From positions 1-8,326 of the forward strand of contig CATYJC010000077.1 of the NCBI GenBank assembly GCA_958407555.1: a DNA stretch of 8,326 bases. Reading direction: 5' to 3'. Positions 1 to 5,561 of this stretch are shown piece after piece. Each line of letters begins with the position of its first letter. Within the stretch, counting starts at the first letter, position 1. The notes below the pieces were generated by a model. It did no database searches and was not told the origin of the DNA. It worked only from the letters and a program-made list of their open reading frames with translations. The stretch comes from an uncultured Collinsella sp. GTDB taxonomy: Bacteria; Actinomycetota; Coriobacteriia; Coriobacteriales; Coriobacteriaceae. The position numbers and the translations under genes were made by a program.

Positions 1-4
1 AACG

Positions 5-36
5 AAAAAGACGGGGCTCGCAATGCGAACCCCGTC
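5..36 (-). terminator. Rho-independent terminator of the rplJ-rplL operon
   Basis: Read on the minus strand, a 7-bp GC-rich outer stem (10-16 with 30-36), a U-G pair and four more pairs enclose a three-base loop. The hairpin is followed by five T residues (positions 9 to 5). It lies 28 nt after the rplL stop codon, in the right place and orientation to end the stalk-protein transcript. Confidence 0.93.
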
Positions 37-64
37 TGCAAAGAAATCTGGCGAGAAAGCCTGA

Positions 65-442
65 TTACTTGAGGGTGACAGCAGCGCCAGCAGCCTCGAG
101 CTTCTCCTTGGCAGCCTCGGCGTCCTCCTTCTTGGCACCCTCGAGAACAGCCTTGGGAGCGCCCTCGACGACCTCCTTGGCCTCCTTCAGGCCAAGGTTG
201 GTGAGCTCACGGACGGCCTTGATGACCTGGATCTTGTTGTCGCCGAAGCCCTCGAGCACGACGTCAAACTCGGTCTTCTCCTCGGCCTCAGCAGCGCCAG
301 CAGCGGGAGCGGCGACAACAGCGGCAGGAGCAGCGGCGGAAACGCCGAAGGTGTCCTCGATAGCCTTAACGAGCTCGGAAGCCTCGAGAAGGGTCATTTC
401 CTTAAGAGCATCGATGATCTCATCGGTGGTAAGCTTAGCCAT
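65..442 (-). CDS. rplL: 50S ribosomal protein L7/L12
   Basis: L7/L12 is the multicopy stalk protein of the large ribosomal subunit; it recruits translational GTPases and stimulates their GTP hydrolysis. The 125-residue product has the full family layout. An N-terminal dimerisation and L10-binding helical domain spans about residues 1-33 (starts MAKLTTDEII), a flexible Ala/Pro-rich hinge spans about 35-55, and a C-terminal factor-binding domain spans about 56-125 (FDVVL, KIQVIKAVRELTNLGLKEAK, VEGAPK, GAAVTLK). Length is normal (about 120-130). The ATG at 442 is chosen because an AAAGGA ribosome binding site (450-455) lies 7 nt upstream. The frame stays open to 475, but that extension would encode unrelated residues and bury the binding site. 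The gene lies 102 nt after rplJ in the same transcript and is followed by a strong terminator. Confidence 0.98.
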   Translation of the reverse strand: MAKLTTDEIIDALKEMTLLEASELVKAIEDTFGVSAAAPAAVVAAPAAGAAEAEEKTEFDVVLEGFGDNKIQVIKAVRELTNLGLKEAKEVVEGAPKAVLEGAKKEDAEAAKEKLEAAGAAVTLK

Positions 443-493
443 TTCTAAGTCCTTTCGGTTTCCGTGTCTGTGCACGGAGATCAGTTAAAACAC

Positions 494-526
494 GGCGCGA
501 ATGCGCCAGGGGTGCGGCGTTGCCGC
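494..526 (-). promoter_or_regulatory. Paired hairpins in the rplJ-rplL spacer
   Basis: The 102-nt spacer between rplJ and rplL holds two small hairpins. One pairs 514-518 with 522-526 (three-base loop). The other pairs 494-498 with 503-507 (four-base loop) and is followed on the minus strand by GTGTTTTAA, a weak U-tract. The second could act as a partial terminator or RNA processing site that sets the L10:L12 ratio. Base pairing is visible; the function is inferred. Confidence 0.4.
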
Positions 527-544
527 CGCGGGTGAAAACAGCGA

Positions 545-1066
545 CTAGGCTGCCTTCTGCTCGGAGACCTGCTGGATCGAACGAGCGAGACCAGAGGAAA
601 CGCCGTTGACGCAGACAGCGATGTCGCGAGCGAAACCGGAGATGAGACCGGCGATCTGGCCGAGAAGCTGGTCCTTGGTGGGCAGCTCGGCGATAGCCTT
701 AACATCATCAGCGGAAACGGCCTTGCCGTCGGAGATACCGCCCTTGATCTCAAGGACGCCCTTGGACTTAGCGGAGAAGTCCTTAAGGGTCTTAGCGGCC
801 TCGACCGGCTCGGTCTCGTAGAACACATAAGCGACGGGGCCGGCGAGGATCTCGTCGAGCTCGGGCTGCTCCTGGTTCTTGAGAGCGATCTTGACCAGGT
901 TGTTCTTGTAGACCTTCATCTCGGCGCCGCACTCGCGAAGCTGATGACGCAGCTCCTGAGCCTGCTTAACCGTCAGACCGTTGTAGTTGACGACGAACAG
1001 ACCGGCGTTCTCGGCGATACGGGACTCGATCTCTGCAACCTTGTCGATTTTGTACTGCTGGGGCAT
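545..1066 (-). CDS. rplJ: 50S ribosomal protein L10
   Basis: L10 anchors the L7/L12 dimers to the base of the ribosomal stalk and, in bacteria generally, represses its own operon by binding the mRNA leader. The 173-residue product matches the family (usually 165-180 residues). The N-terminal rRNA-binding domain spans about residues 1-130, with GLFVVNYNGLTVKQAQELR near residues 22-40 and the conserved KVYKNNLVKIAL segment near 51-62. The C-terminal helix (about 135-173), which carries L7/L12 dimers in characterised L10 proteins, ends QQVSEQKAA. The ATG at 1066 has a strong AGGAGGTG ribosome binding site at 1073-1080, six nt upstream. It is the first gene after a leader of about 210 nt containing an L10-type RNA element and an attenuator, and is followed by rplL. 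No anomalies seen. Confidence 0.98.
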   Translation of the reverse strand: MPQQYKIDKVAEIESRIAENAGLFVVNYNGLTVKQAQELRHQLRECGAEMKVYKNNLVKIALKNQEQPELDEILAGPVAYVFYETEPVEAAKTLKDFSAKSKGVLEIKGGISDGKAVSADDVKAIAELPTKDQLLGQIAGLISGFARDIAVCVNGVSSGLARSIQQVSEQKAA

Positions 1067-1130
1067 GAATTACACCTCCTCGAATTCTTTCCGGGCACGG
1101 TCCGCCACAAGGACGTGACGGGGGCATGTC

Positions 1131-1168
1131 CAAAAAGAAAGCCCCCGCGCTGCATGAGCGACGGGGGC
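1131..1168 (-). terminator. Attenuator terminator in the rplJ leader
   Basis: On the minus strand a stem pairs 1162-1168 with 1141-1147 (GCCCCCG with CGGGGGC), continues with four more pairs (1157-1160 with 1148-1151) past a single bulged base at 1161, and closes a five-base loop. It is followed directly by TTTCTTTTT (1140 to 1132). It lies between the rplJ promoter and the gene, 65 nt before the start codon, so it is an attenuator rather than the end of an upstream gene. A second GCCCCCGTC copy lies downstream at 1117-1125 and could compete for the same 3' arm. Confidence 0.85.
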
Positions 1169-1183
1169 GAGAAGACATATCTA

Positions 1184-1260
1184 CTCGACCACCTCGGCTG
1201 GCGGGATATCCCATTAAGCTCGCGAGCAATGCCCGTTTGCACCGGCTGTCTCTGGCAGCG
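1184..1260 (-). ncRNA. Ribosomal protein L10 leader element
   Basis: The 5' leader of rplJ shows the landmarks of the bacterial L10 leader family: GAGACAGCCGGTG (about 1240-1253), CTTAAT followed by a GGGATATCCC hairpin, then CCCGCC and CCGAGG toward 1190. It is on the sense strand of rplJ, upstream of an intrinsic terminator. In characterised bacteria L10, or the L10-L12 complex, binds this structure and shuts down the operon when free stalk protein accumulates. Here the most natural model is that L10 binding favours the terminator at 1131-1168. The assignment comes from motif recognition by eye, not from a covariance-model search. Confidence 0.75.
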
Positions 1261-1274
1261 GATTCGTGCGTGAA

Positions 1275-1545
1275 CCGCAAGTATTATGGCGGGGACCCCG
1301 GCGTCGGTCAACGGAAAACCGGGCTGCACACAATTCCACCATCCGGCCGCGCCGCCGAAGGCCGGGCGCAAGGTTTTCGCTCGGTCAGGTCCTGGGCTCG
1401 CTCGAAAAGCACATTAAGTGCTTTCCGGCTCGTGCGGAATCTACGAAAACCTTGCGCCCGGCCTTCGGCGGCGCGGCCTGCGGTGACTTTGGGGCAGCCC
1501 GGGTTTTCGTTGGCTGACGCCCCCCACTCATAATGCTTGGGTCGA
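1275..1545. repeat. Large imperfect palindrome with mirrored promoter-like arms
   Basis: The inner arms 1345-1379 and 1444-1478 are a perfect 35-bp GC-rich inverted repeat around a 64-bp centre. Outside them, after about 15 diverged bases, the palindrome resumes imperfectly. The segment 1299-1328 mirrors 1494-1522, and the rplJ promoter (minus strand, 1283-1311) is mirrored by TTGGCT and CATAAT on the plus strand (1510-1515 and 1529-1534). In the plus-strand copy the boxes are only 13 nt apart, so it is probably weak or dead. The centre holds a further small palindrome (1406-1424). No coding capacity was found. This accounts for the roughly 260-bp gap between the rplJ promoter and the aminotransferase. 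It could be a MITE-like or REP-like element, or an inverted duplication of a promoter region. Confidence 0.85.
1283..1311 (-). promoter_or_regulatory. Sigma70-type promoter for rplJ-rplL
   Basis: On the minus strand, TTGACC (1306-1311) and CATAAT (1283-1288) are separated by exactly 17 nt, a close match to the housekeeping consensus (5 of 6 in each box). Transcription would start near 1276, giving a leader of about 210 nt containing the L10 element and attenuator. The promoter lies within the left outer arm of the large palindrome described separately. Confidence 0.75.
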
Positions 1546-1572
1546 TGGGCTGATGTGTTGCGTCCCGTTGGG

Positions 1573-2709
1573 CTATAAGGTTGAAATGAAGGTGGACAGG
1601 CGATTTAGGCCTTCGTCCAGATCTTGGTCGGAGACGCAGTAGCTTAGGCGGATGTGGCCTTCGGTGCCGAAACAGTCACCCGGGACTAGGGCTACGTTGG
1701 CTTCTTTGATGGCTTTGATGCAGAAGTCTTCGCTTGTTAGGCCGAATTGTTTGATGCTGGGGAAGGCGTAGAAGGCGCCGGCTGGTTCCACTACGTCGAG
1801 GCCCATGGCGTCTAAGGCTGCGAGCACGCGTTCGCGACGGGCTCGGTAGACTTTGAGCATGGGGGTTGGGTCGACGGTCAGGGCTCGGGCCGCGGCGTCC
1901 ATCTCAAAGGAGACGGCGCTCGATACTAGGTATTGGTGGGCCTTTGCGATCTCGGCGATGACGGGGGTTGCCGCTGCGAGCCAACCTAAACGCCAGCCGG
2001 TCATGGCCCAGGGCTTGGAGAAGCTCTCGATGACCACCGTCTGCTCGCGTAGCTCCGGGTGGCGCTGGGCAAATCGCTCGTAGCCGTCCACGTAGACCAG
2101 GCGGTTATATACGTCGTCGCAGACCACGTAGATGCCCGCCTGCTCCGCCACGTGTGCCACGGCGTCGAGCGATGCCGCGTCGAGGATGCAACCCGTGGGA
2201 TTGTTGGGCGAGCAGATGACGATGGCCTTAGTCGCCGGCGTCACACAGGCACGAAGCGCCTCCTCATCAATCTGGAATTGCGCAGGCTCTGTATCCAAAA
2301 AGACCGCTTTGGCGTGATTGGCCACGACGATGCTCTCGTACAGGCCAAAGGCCGGCGTGGGGATAATGACCTCGTCGCCGGGGTTGAGCATAGCCATGAA
2401 TGTTGCCGACAGGGCCTCGGTCGCGCCGTCGGTCAGGATGACCTCGTCGGCCGAAAACGTAAGGCCCGCATCCCCCATGTAGGCAGACAGCGCTTCGCGC
2501 AGAGCGGGGCGACCGTTGTTGGGCGGATAGTGCGTGTCGCCGCGGTCCAACGAAGCGGTCACCTCGGCGCTAATCATATCGGGCGTGGAAAAATCGGGCT
2601 CGCCGAGCGCGAGCGCAATGCATCCTGGGTACTGGGCAGCGAGCGCGTTAATCCGACGGATGCCGGAGGGCTTGAGCGTGGCAAGCGAGGTGTTCATGGG
2701 CAGACGCAT
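1573..2709 (-). CDS. Class I/II PLP-dependent aminotransferase
   Basis: A cytosolic fold-type I aminotransferase that transfers amino groups between an amino acid and a 2-oxo acid using pyridoxal phosphate. The 378 residues carry the family signature in order: LGEPDFSTP (35-43), YPPNNGRPALREAL (61-74), TDGATEAL near 93-100 (phosphate-cofactor loop), the NNPTG loop (169-173), DDVYNRLVY (198-206, ring-binding Asp and Tyr), SFSKPWAMTGWRLGW (229-243, Schiff-base Lys232) and RLSY with substrate-carboxylate Arg354. Length is typical of aspartate/N-acetyl-diaminopimelate-type aminotransferases; the substrate cannot be fixed from sequence alone. The ATG at 2709 has AAAGGAA (2714-2720) four nt upstream; an in-frame ATG four codons later is possible. 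It is transcribed alone, divergently from the gene at 2803, and ends about 30 bp before the large palindrome. No T-rich intrinsic terminator follows it. Confidence 0.9.
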   Translation of the reverse strand: MRLPMNTSLATLKPSGIRRINALAAQYPGCIALALGEPDFSTPDMISAEVTASLDRGDTHYPPNNGRPALREALSAYMGDAGLTFSADEVILTDGATEALSATFMAMLNPGDEVIIPTPAFGLYESIVVANHAKAVFLDTEPAQFQIDEEALRACVTPATKAIVICSPNNPTGCILDAASLDAVAHVAEQAGIYVVCDDVYNRLVYVDGYERFAQRHPELREQTVVIESFSKPWAMTGWRLGWLAAATPVIAEIAKAHQYLVSSAVSFEMDAAARALTVDPTPMLKVYRARRERVLAALDAMGLDVVEPAGAFYAFPSIKQFGLTSEDFCIKAIKEANVALVPGDCFGTEGHIRLSYCVSDQDLDEGLNRLSTFISTL

Positions 2710-2802
2710 GGCGTTCCTTTCGTAAGGGTTGCACTAGGATAGCGCGGCGAGGCACCGCCAGACGGTGTAACCTAAACGGAAACCAACCGGAAAGGAGGCG
2801 GC

Positions 2803-3462
2803 ATGGAGACGACCACACGCGGCGATGTACCAAAAACGTTGCGAACCATTGCGTATATCAGCATTCCCGATAGCGCCGATCTTGAGTTTTTGCTCTGGGA
2901 TCTGCAGGATGCCATCGCCGCCTATACTCAGCTTTCTGGCACCACGCTCCCCCGCCCGATCGATTTGGAAGCGGATGATGCCGGTGCAGTCGATGGCATC
3001 GTGCTAGCCATTGAAGATGTGGCTGACGATGAGACGTTGACAGCTATCGAGCAGGCGCTTGAGCGCTTTGGCGGTACGGGAACGCGCGTCTATGCCGCGA
3101 TTCGAGCCGCACAAGAGGGCGCTAAGCAGGCGCGCAGGACCGCCGTTCGTCTGCACGAGGCATGTGAGCGCCATGACCAATTGTGGTGTGGCGGCGTTGT
3201 CGTCTGTGCCGGCAGCGGTATTGCGGCGCTTCGCCACTCCCCGCGTATGGGCCTCTTGCGCCGGCCATTTTCCGAAGCGATGGACAAGCTCGTAGGCGCC
3301 GTTCGCATGGGCTGCTCCGTCGAGCATGCGCAGCGACTTGGCGGCGGCAATGCCGTCAACGTCAACGTCGACGGCATTGTTTGCGCCGAGCCAGCCGTGC
3401 CCGCGCCGATCTGGCGAGGCGTTCTGAAACGTCTGGGCGCCCATGCTCAGTCAAATATCTAA
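2803..3462 (+). CDS. Unassigned protein, faintly flavodoxin-reductase-like C-terminus
   Basis: I do not recognise this 219-residue protein with certainty. The reading frame is supported by an AAAGGAGG ribosome binding site (2791-2798) just before the ATG and by codon use similar to its neighbours. The N-terminal half (1-125) is acidic, with a predicted beta strand (RTIAYISIP, 14-22) followed by helices. The second half has WCGGVVVCAGSGIAALRHSPRMGLLRRPFSEAMDKLVGAVRMG (pieces within 128-170). This resembles the C-terminal part of some Firmicute and actinobacterial flavodoxin-fold NAD(P)H-dependent oxidoreductases (glycine-rich strand, then PRMG-RRP and a helix). The usual N-terminal flavin phosphate-binding loop is not obvious, so it may be a degenerate, non-flavin member. 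No signal peptide or membrane segment is seen. It is the only plus-strand gene and converges on the next gene with one base between stop codons. Confidence 0.6.
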   Translation: METTTRGDVPKTLRTIAYISIPDSADLEFLLWDLQDAIAAYTQLSGTTLPRPIDLEADDAGAVDGIVLAIEDVADDETLTAIEQALERFGGTGTRVYAAIRAAQEGAKQARRTAVRLHEACERHDQLWCGGVVVCAGSGIAALRHSPRMGLLRRPFSEAMDKLVGAVRMGCSVEHAQRLGGGNAVNVNVDGIVCAEPAVPAPIWRGVLKRLGAHAQSNI

Positions 3463-3463
3463 A

Positions 3464-4027
3464 TTAGAGAGCGGCCCAGTCAACGGCTTCGTGCCAGCAC
3501 TCAACAAGGCGCTCCAGACGCCAAGCCGCGTTAGCGGGACTAGTTGACGGCAATACGACAGCGGCCAGACCCGTCCGCTCCTGTAGATAGCGCTTATAGA
3601 GGCGCCCCGCCGTACCACCGTTGCATATCACCTGCTCAATGGGAGCTGCACCGGTAATGCGCTCGATATGTGCCGGCACAACGTTGCGAATGCTCGCGTC
3701 ACTCGAGCCCTTAATGTCGCAGCTCTCAATCACATCCCACAGGGCTACGCCGCCGTTCAGCAGCATGGATCGCTTGGCGGCAATCGAGGCGTCGAGCGTC
3801 GCAGGCTCGCTGTCCGCCAAAAGGTCGCCCTCGTTGGGCGGCACGGGCACACCGAGGCACGCGGCCATCACGCGCCAAAAGCGATTCTGGGGGTTGCCGT
3901 AATAAAAATCATTGGCACGCGAAAGCACCGAGGGAAACGACCCCAGCACCAAAACGCGCGAGTGCTCGTCAAACACGGGTTCAAACCCATGCTCAATATG
4001 TTGATAGCCCTCGTCCGGCGCGGCCAC
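3464..4027 (-). CDS. DNA-deoxyinosine glycosylase (uracil-DNA glycosylase superfamily)
   Basis: A base-excision repair enzyme expected to remove deaminated bases, mainly hypoxanthine (from adenine) and possibly uracil, from DNA. The 187 residues have the two superfamily motifs in the form typical of the hypoxanthine-DNA glycosylase family. Motif 1 is LGSFPSVLS followed by FYYGNPQNRFWRVM (28-54), and motif 2 is LPSTSPANA (159-167). Asn48 in the PQNRFW context is the likely catalytic polar residue by family analogy. Length is normal for the family. The start codon is GTG at 4027, three bases after the stop of the amylase gene, with GAGGG eight nt upstream inside the end of the amylase gene. Translation is therefore probably coupled to it. 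Its 3' end abuts the convergent gene at 2803-3462 with one base between stops and no terminator. Confidence 0.85.
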   Translation of the reverse strand: MAAPDEGYQHIEHGFEPVFDEHSRVLVLGSFPSVLSRANDFYYGNPQNRFWRVMAACLGVPVPPNEGDLLADSEPATLDASIAAKRSMLLNGGVALWDVIESCDIKGSSDASIRNVVPAHIERITGAAPIEQVICNGGTAGRLYKRYLQERTGLAAVVLPSTSPANAAWRLERLVECWHEAVDWAAL

Positions 4028-4030
4028 GAG

Positions 4031-5407
4031 CTAGGCCCTCAGCAGATAGCGCACCTCGTAGGGTGCAAGCTCAAGGGTGCCCGTCAGCTCGACCGTGGGC
4101 GCATCGTCGGCAAGCAGGTCGACGAAGGAGCCGTTGAGCTCGCCGGCGCCAAAGGCATACGTCTCGTCCACAGCGTTCACCGCCACGAGCACCGTCGCGC
4201 CGTCACAGGCGCGCTCGAACAGCAGCTGCTTGTTCTGGATCACCACGTTGCGATAGGCACCGTAGTTGAGAGCACGGGCCGCCGCGTCGTCGGCCGAGCG
4301 CAGGTGCGTGAGCTGCGTGATGAACGCCGTCAGCTCGTTGGGCGCAGGCTCATCGAGCGCAGGGCGCAGCGCCCAGTCGCCATCGGGGCCGCCCTTTTCG
4401 CCGGCAATCCCCCACTCGCTGCCGTAGTAGACGCACGGAATGCCCGGCATTCCAAAGAGCATGCCGTAGGCGGGGCGCAGGCAGGACTTGTCCGTCAGGA
4501 TGCTCGCCAGGCGTGGCACATCGTGGTTGTCGACAAACGACAGCAGATGCTTGCCGCGATAAATGCACCACGGGTCACCGCCAAACTGGCGATGAAGCGA
4601 ATGGGCAATCTCGAACATGTTGATCGAATTAAAGCTGGAGTACAGGCCCTTGTAGCACTCGTAGTTGGTGCAGGAGTCGAGCATCTCGTCGTTGACGATC
4701 TGGTTGTAGTCGCCGTGGAGCGTCTCACCAATCAGCACAAAGTCGGGCTTGAGCTCACGGGTAAAAGTATGCAGGCGGCGCATAAAGTCGCGGTCGAGCA
4801 TATAGGCAACATCCAGGCGCAGGCCGTCGACGCCGAAGACCTCGGCCCAGCGGCGCACGGACTCGAGCAGGTAATCGACAACGGCGGGGTTTTGCAGGTT
4901 GAGCTTCACGAGCTCAAAATGGTCTTCCCAGCCCTCGTACCAAAAGCCGTCGCCGTAGCACGAGTCACCGTCAAAGCTGATGTGGAACCAGTCCTTGTAC
5001 GGCGAGTCCCACTTGCGCTCCTGCACGTCGCGGAAGGCCCAAAAACCGCGGCCGACGTGGTTGAAGACGGCATCGAGCACCACGCGGATGCCATGGGCAT
5101 GCAGTGTGTCGCATACGGCGGCAAAGTCGGCGTCCCCACCCAGGCGGCGGTCGATGTGGCGCAGGCTGCGCGTATCGTAACCGTGGCTATCAGATTCGAG
5201 CGGCGGGTTGATGAGCACAGCACCAACGCCGAGTTCCTGCAGGTAGTCGGCCCATTGGGCGATCTTCATGATGGGCGCATCGGGGTTTGGCGCGGCGTTG
5301 ACAGCCTGGGCGAGCTCATCCTCGGCAACGGGCGCGGCGTTTTCGCGCGGAGCTCCGCAAAAGCCCAGCGGATAGATCTGATAGAACGTCGTCTCGTATG
5401 CCCACAT
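4031..5407 (-). CDS. GH13 alpha-amylase family glycosidase
   Basis: A retaining alpha-glucan hydrolase acting on alpha-1,4 (or alpha-1,6) glucosidic bonds of starch-type oligosaccharides. The 458 residues contain the four GH13 regions: DAVFNH (112-117), GLRLD with nucleophile Asp199, GETLH with acid/base Glu228, and FVDNHD with transition-state Asp296. The barrel occupies about residues 1-380 and a C-terminal beta domain fills the rest. There is no signal peptide and no N-terminal carbohydrate-binding domain, so it is probably cytosolic and acts on imported maltodextrins; neopullulanase- or maltogenic-amylase-like activity is possible. The ATG at 5407 is preferred over an in-frame TTG two codons upstream because GGGAGG (5414-5419) lies six nt before the ATG. 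A TACAAT -10-like box lies at 5444-5449 (minus strand), but no good -35 accompanies it. The gene leads a tight operon with the DNA glycosylase. Confidence 0.92.
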   Translation of the reverse strand: MWAYETTFYQIYPLGFCGAPRENAAPVAEDELAQAVNAAPNPDAPIMKIAQWADYLQELGVGAVLINPPLESDSHGYDTRSLRHIDRRLGGDADFAAVCDTLHAHGIRVVLDAVFNHVGRGFWAFRDVQERKWDSPYKDWFHISFDGDSCYGDGFWYEGWEDHFELVKLNLQNPAVVDYLLESVRRWAEVFGVDGLRLDVAYMLDRDFMRRLHTFTRELKPDFVLIGETLHGDYNQIVNDEMLDSCTNYECYKGLYSSFNSINMFEIAHSLHRQFGGDPWCIYRGKHLLSFVDNHDVPRLASILTDKSCLRPAYGMLFGMPGIPCVYYGSEWGIAGEKGGPDGDWALRPALDEPAPNELTAFITQLTHLRSADDAAARALNYGAYRNVVIQNKQLLFERACDGATVLVAVNAVDETYAFGAGELNGSFVDLLADDAPTVELTGTLELAPYEVRYLLRA

Positions 5408-5479
5408 AAGCAACCTCCCGGTAAGCTCAACACAACGACATCCATTGTATGCCCAGCTTGTATCCTCTCCCCCAAAATA

Positions 5480-5546
5480 AGTTGCGGTGGAATAGTTCCT
5501 GTTTGGGCCTTCAGAGGCCTTAAACAGGAACTATTCCACCGCAACT
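5480..5546. repeat. Long near-perfect hairpin between MFS and amylase genes
   Basis: A perfect 25-bp inverted repeat (5480-5504 with 5522-5546) continues inward through a further five pairs (5506-5510 with 5515-5519) to a four-base TCAG loop. This is about 30 bp of helix in 67 nt. It begins 15 nt after the MFS stop codon and, on the minus strand, is followed by TATTTTGGGGG, so it could terminate the MFS transcript. The stem is much longer and more perfect than terminators need, with few T residues after it. That suggests a dispersed palindromic repeat that may have been co-opted as a terminator. Confidence 0.9.
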
Positions 5547-5561
5547 GATGAGGGGACGTGG

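Noticed and set aside
443..475. N-terminal extension of L7/L12
   Set aside because: The extra eleven residues have no counterpart in the family, and the ribosome binding site at 450-455 points to the ATG at 442.
69..488. Plus-strand open frame antisense to rplL
   Set aside because: Ser/Ala-rich shadow of the Ala/Glu/Lys-rich rplL sequence, with no ribosome binding site and no family match.
1126..1533. Plus-strand open frames across the rplJ leader and palindrome
   Set aside because: They run through the promoter, the L10 leader and the inverted repeat, have no ribosome binding site, and their translation is low-complexity Arg/Ala-rich sequence.
1510..1534. Plus-strand promoter TTGGCT / CATAAT
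   Set aside because: The spacing is only 13 nt, too short for sigma70 use, and it faces the 3' end of the aminotransferase. It is kept only as evidence for the mirrored arm of the palindrome.
2753..2767. CACCG-CCAGA-CGGTG inverted repeat between the divergent genes as an operator
   Set aside because: Five-base arms are expected by chance in GC-rich DNA, and no convincing promoter boxes flank it.
3668..5548. Long plus-strand open frame of 626 codons
   Set aside because: It lies antisense across the DNA glycosylase and the amylase, both of which have clear family motifs and ribosome binding sites. Its translation has no recognisable domain, and long antisense frames are common in GC-rich coding DNA.
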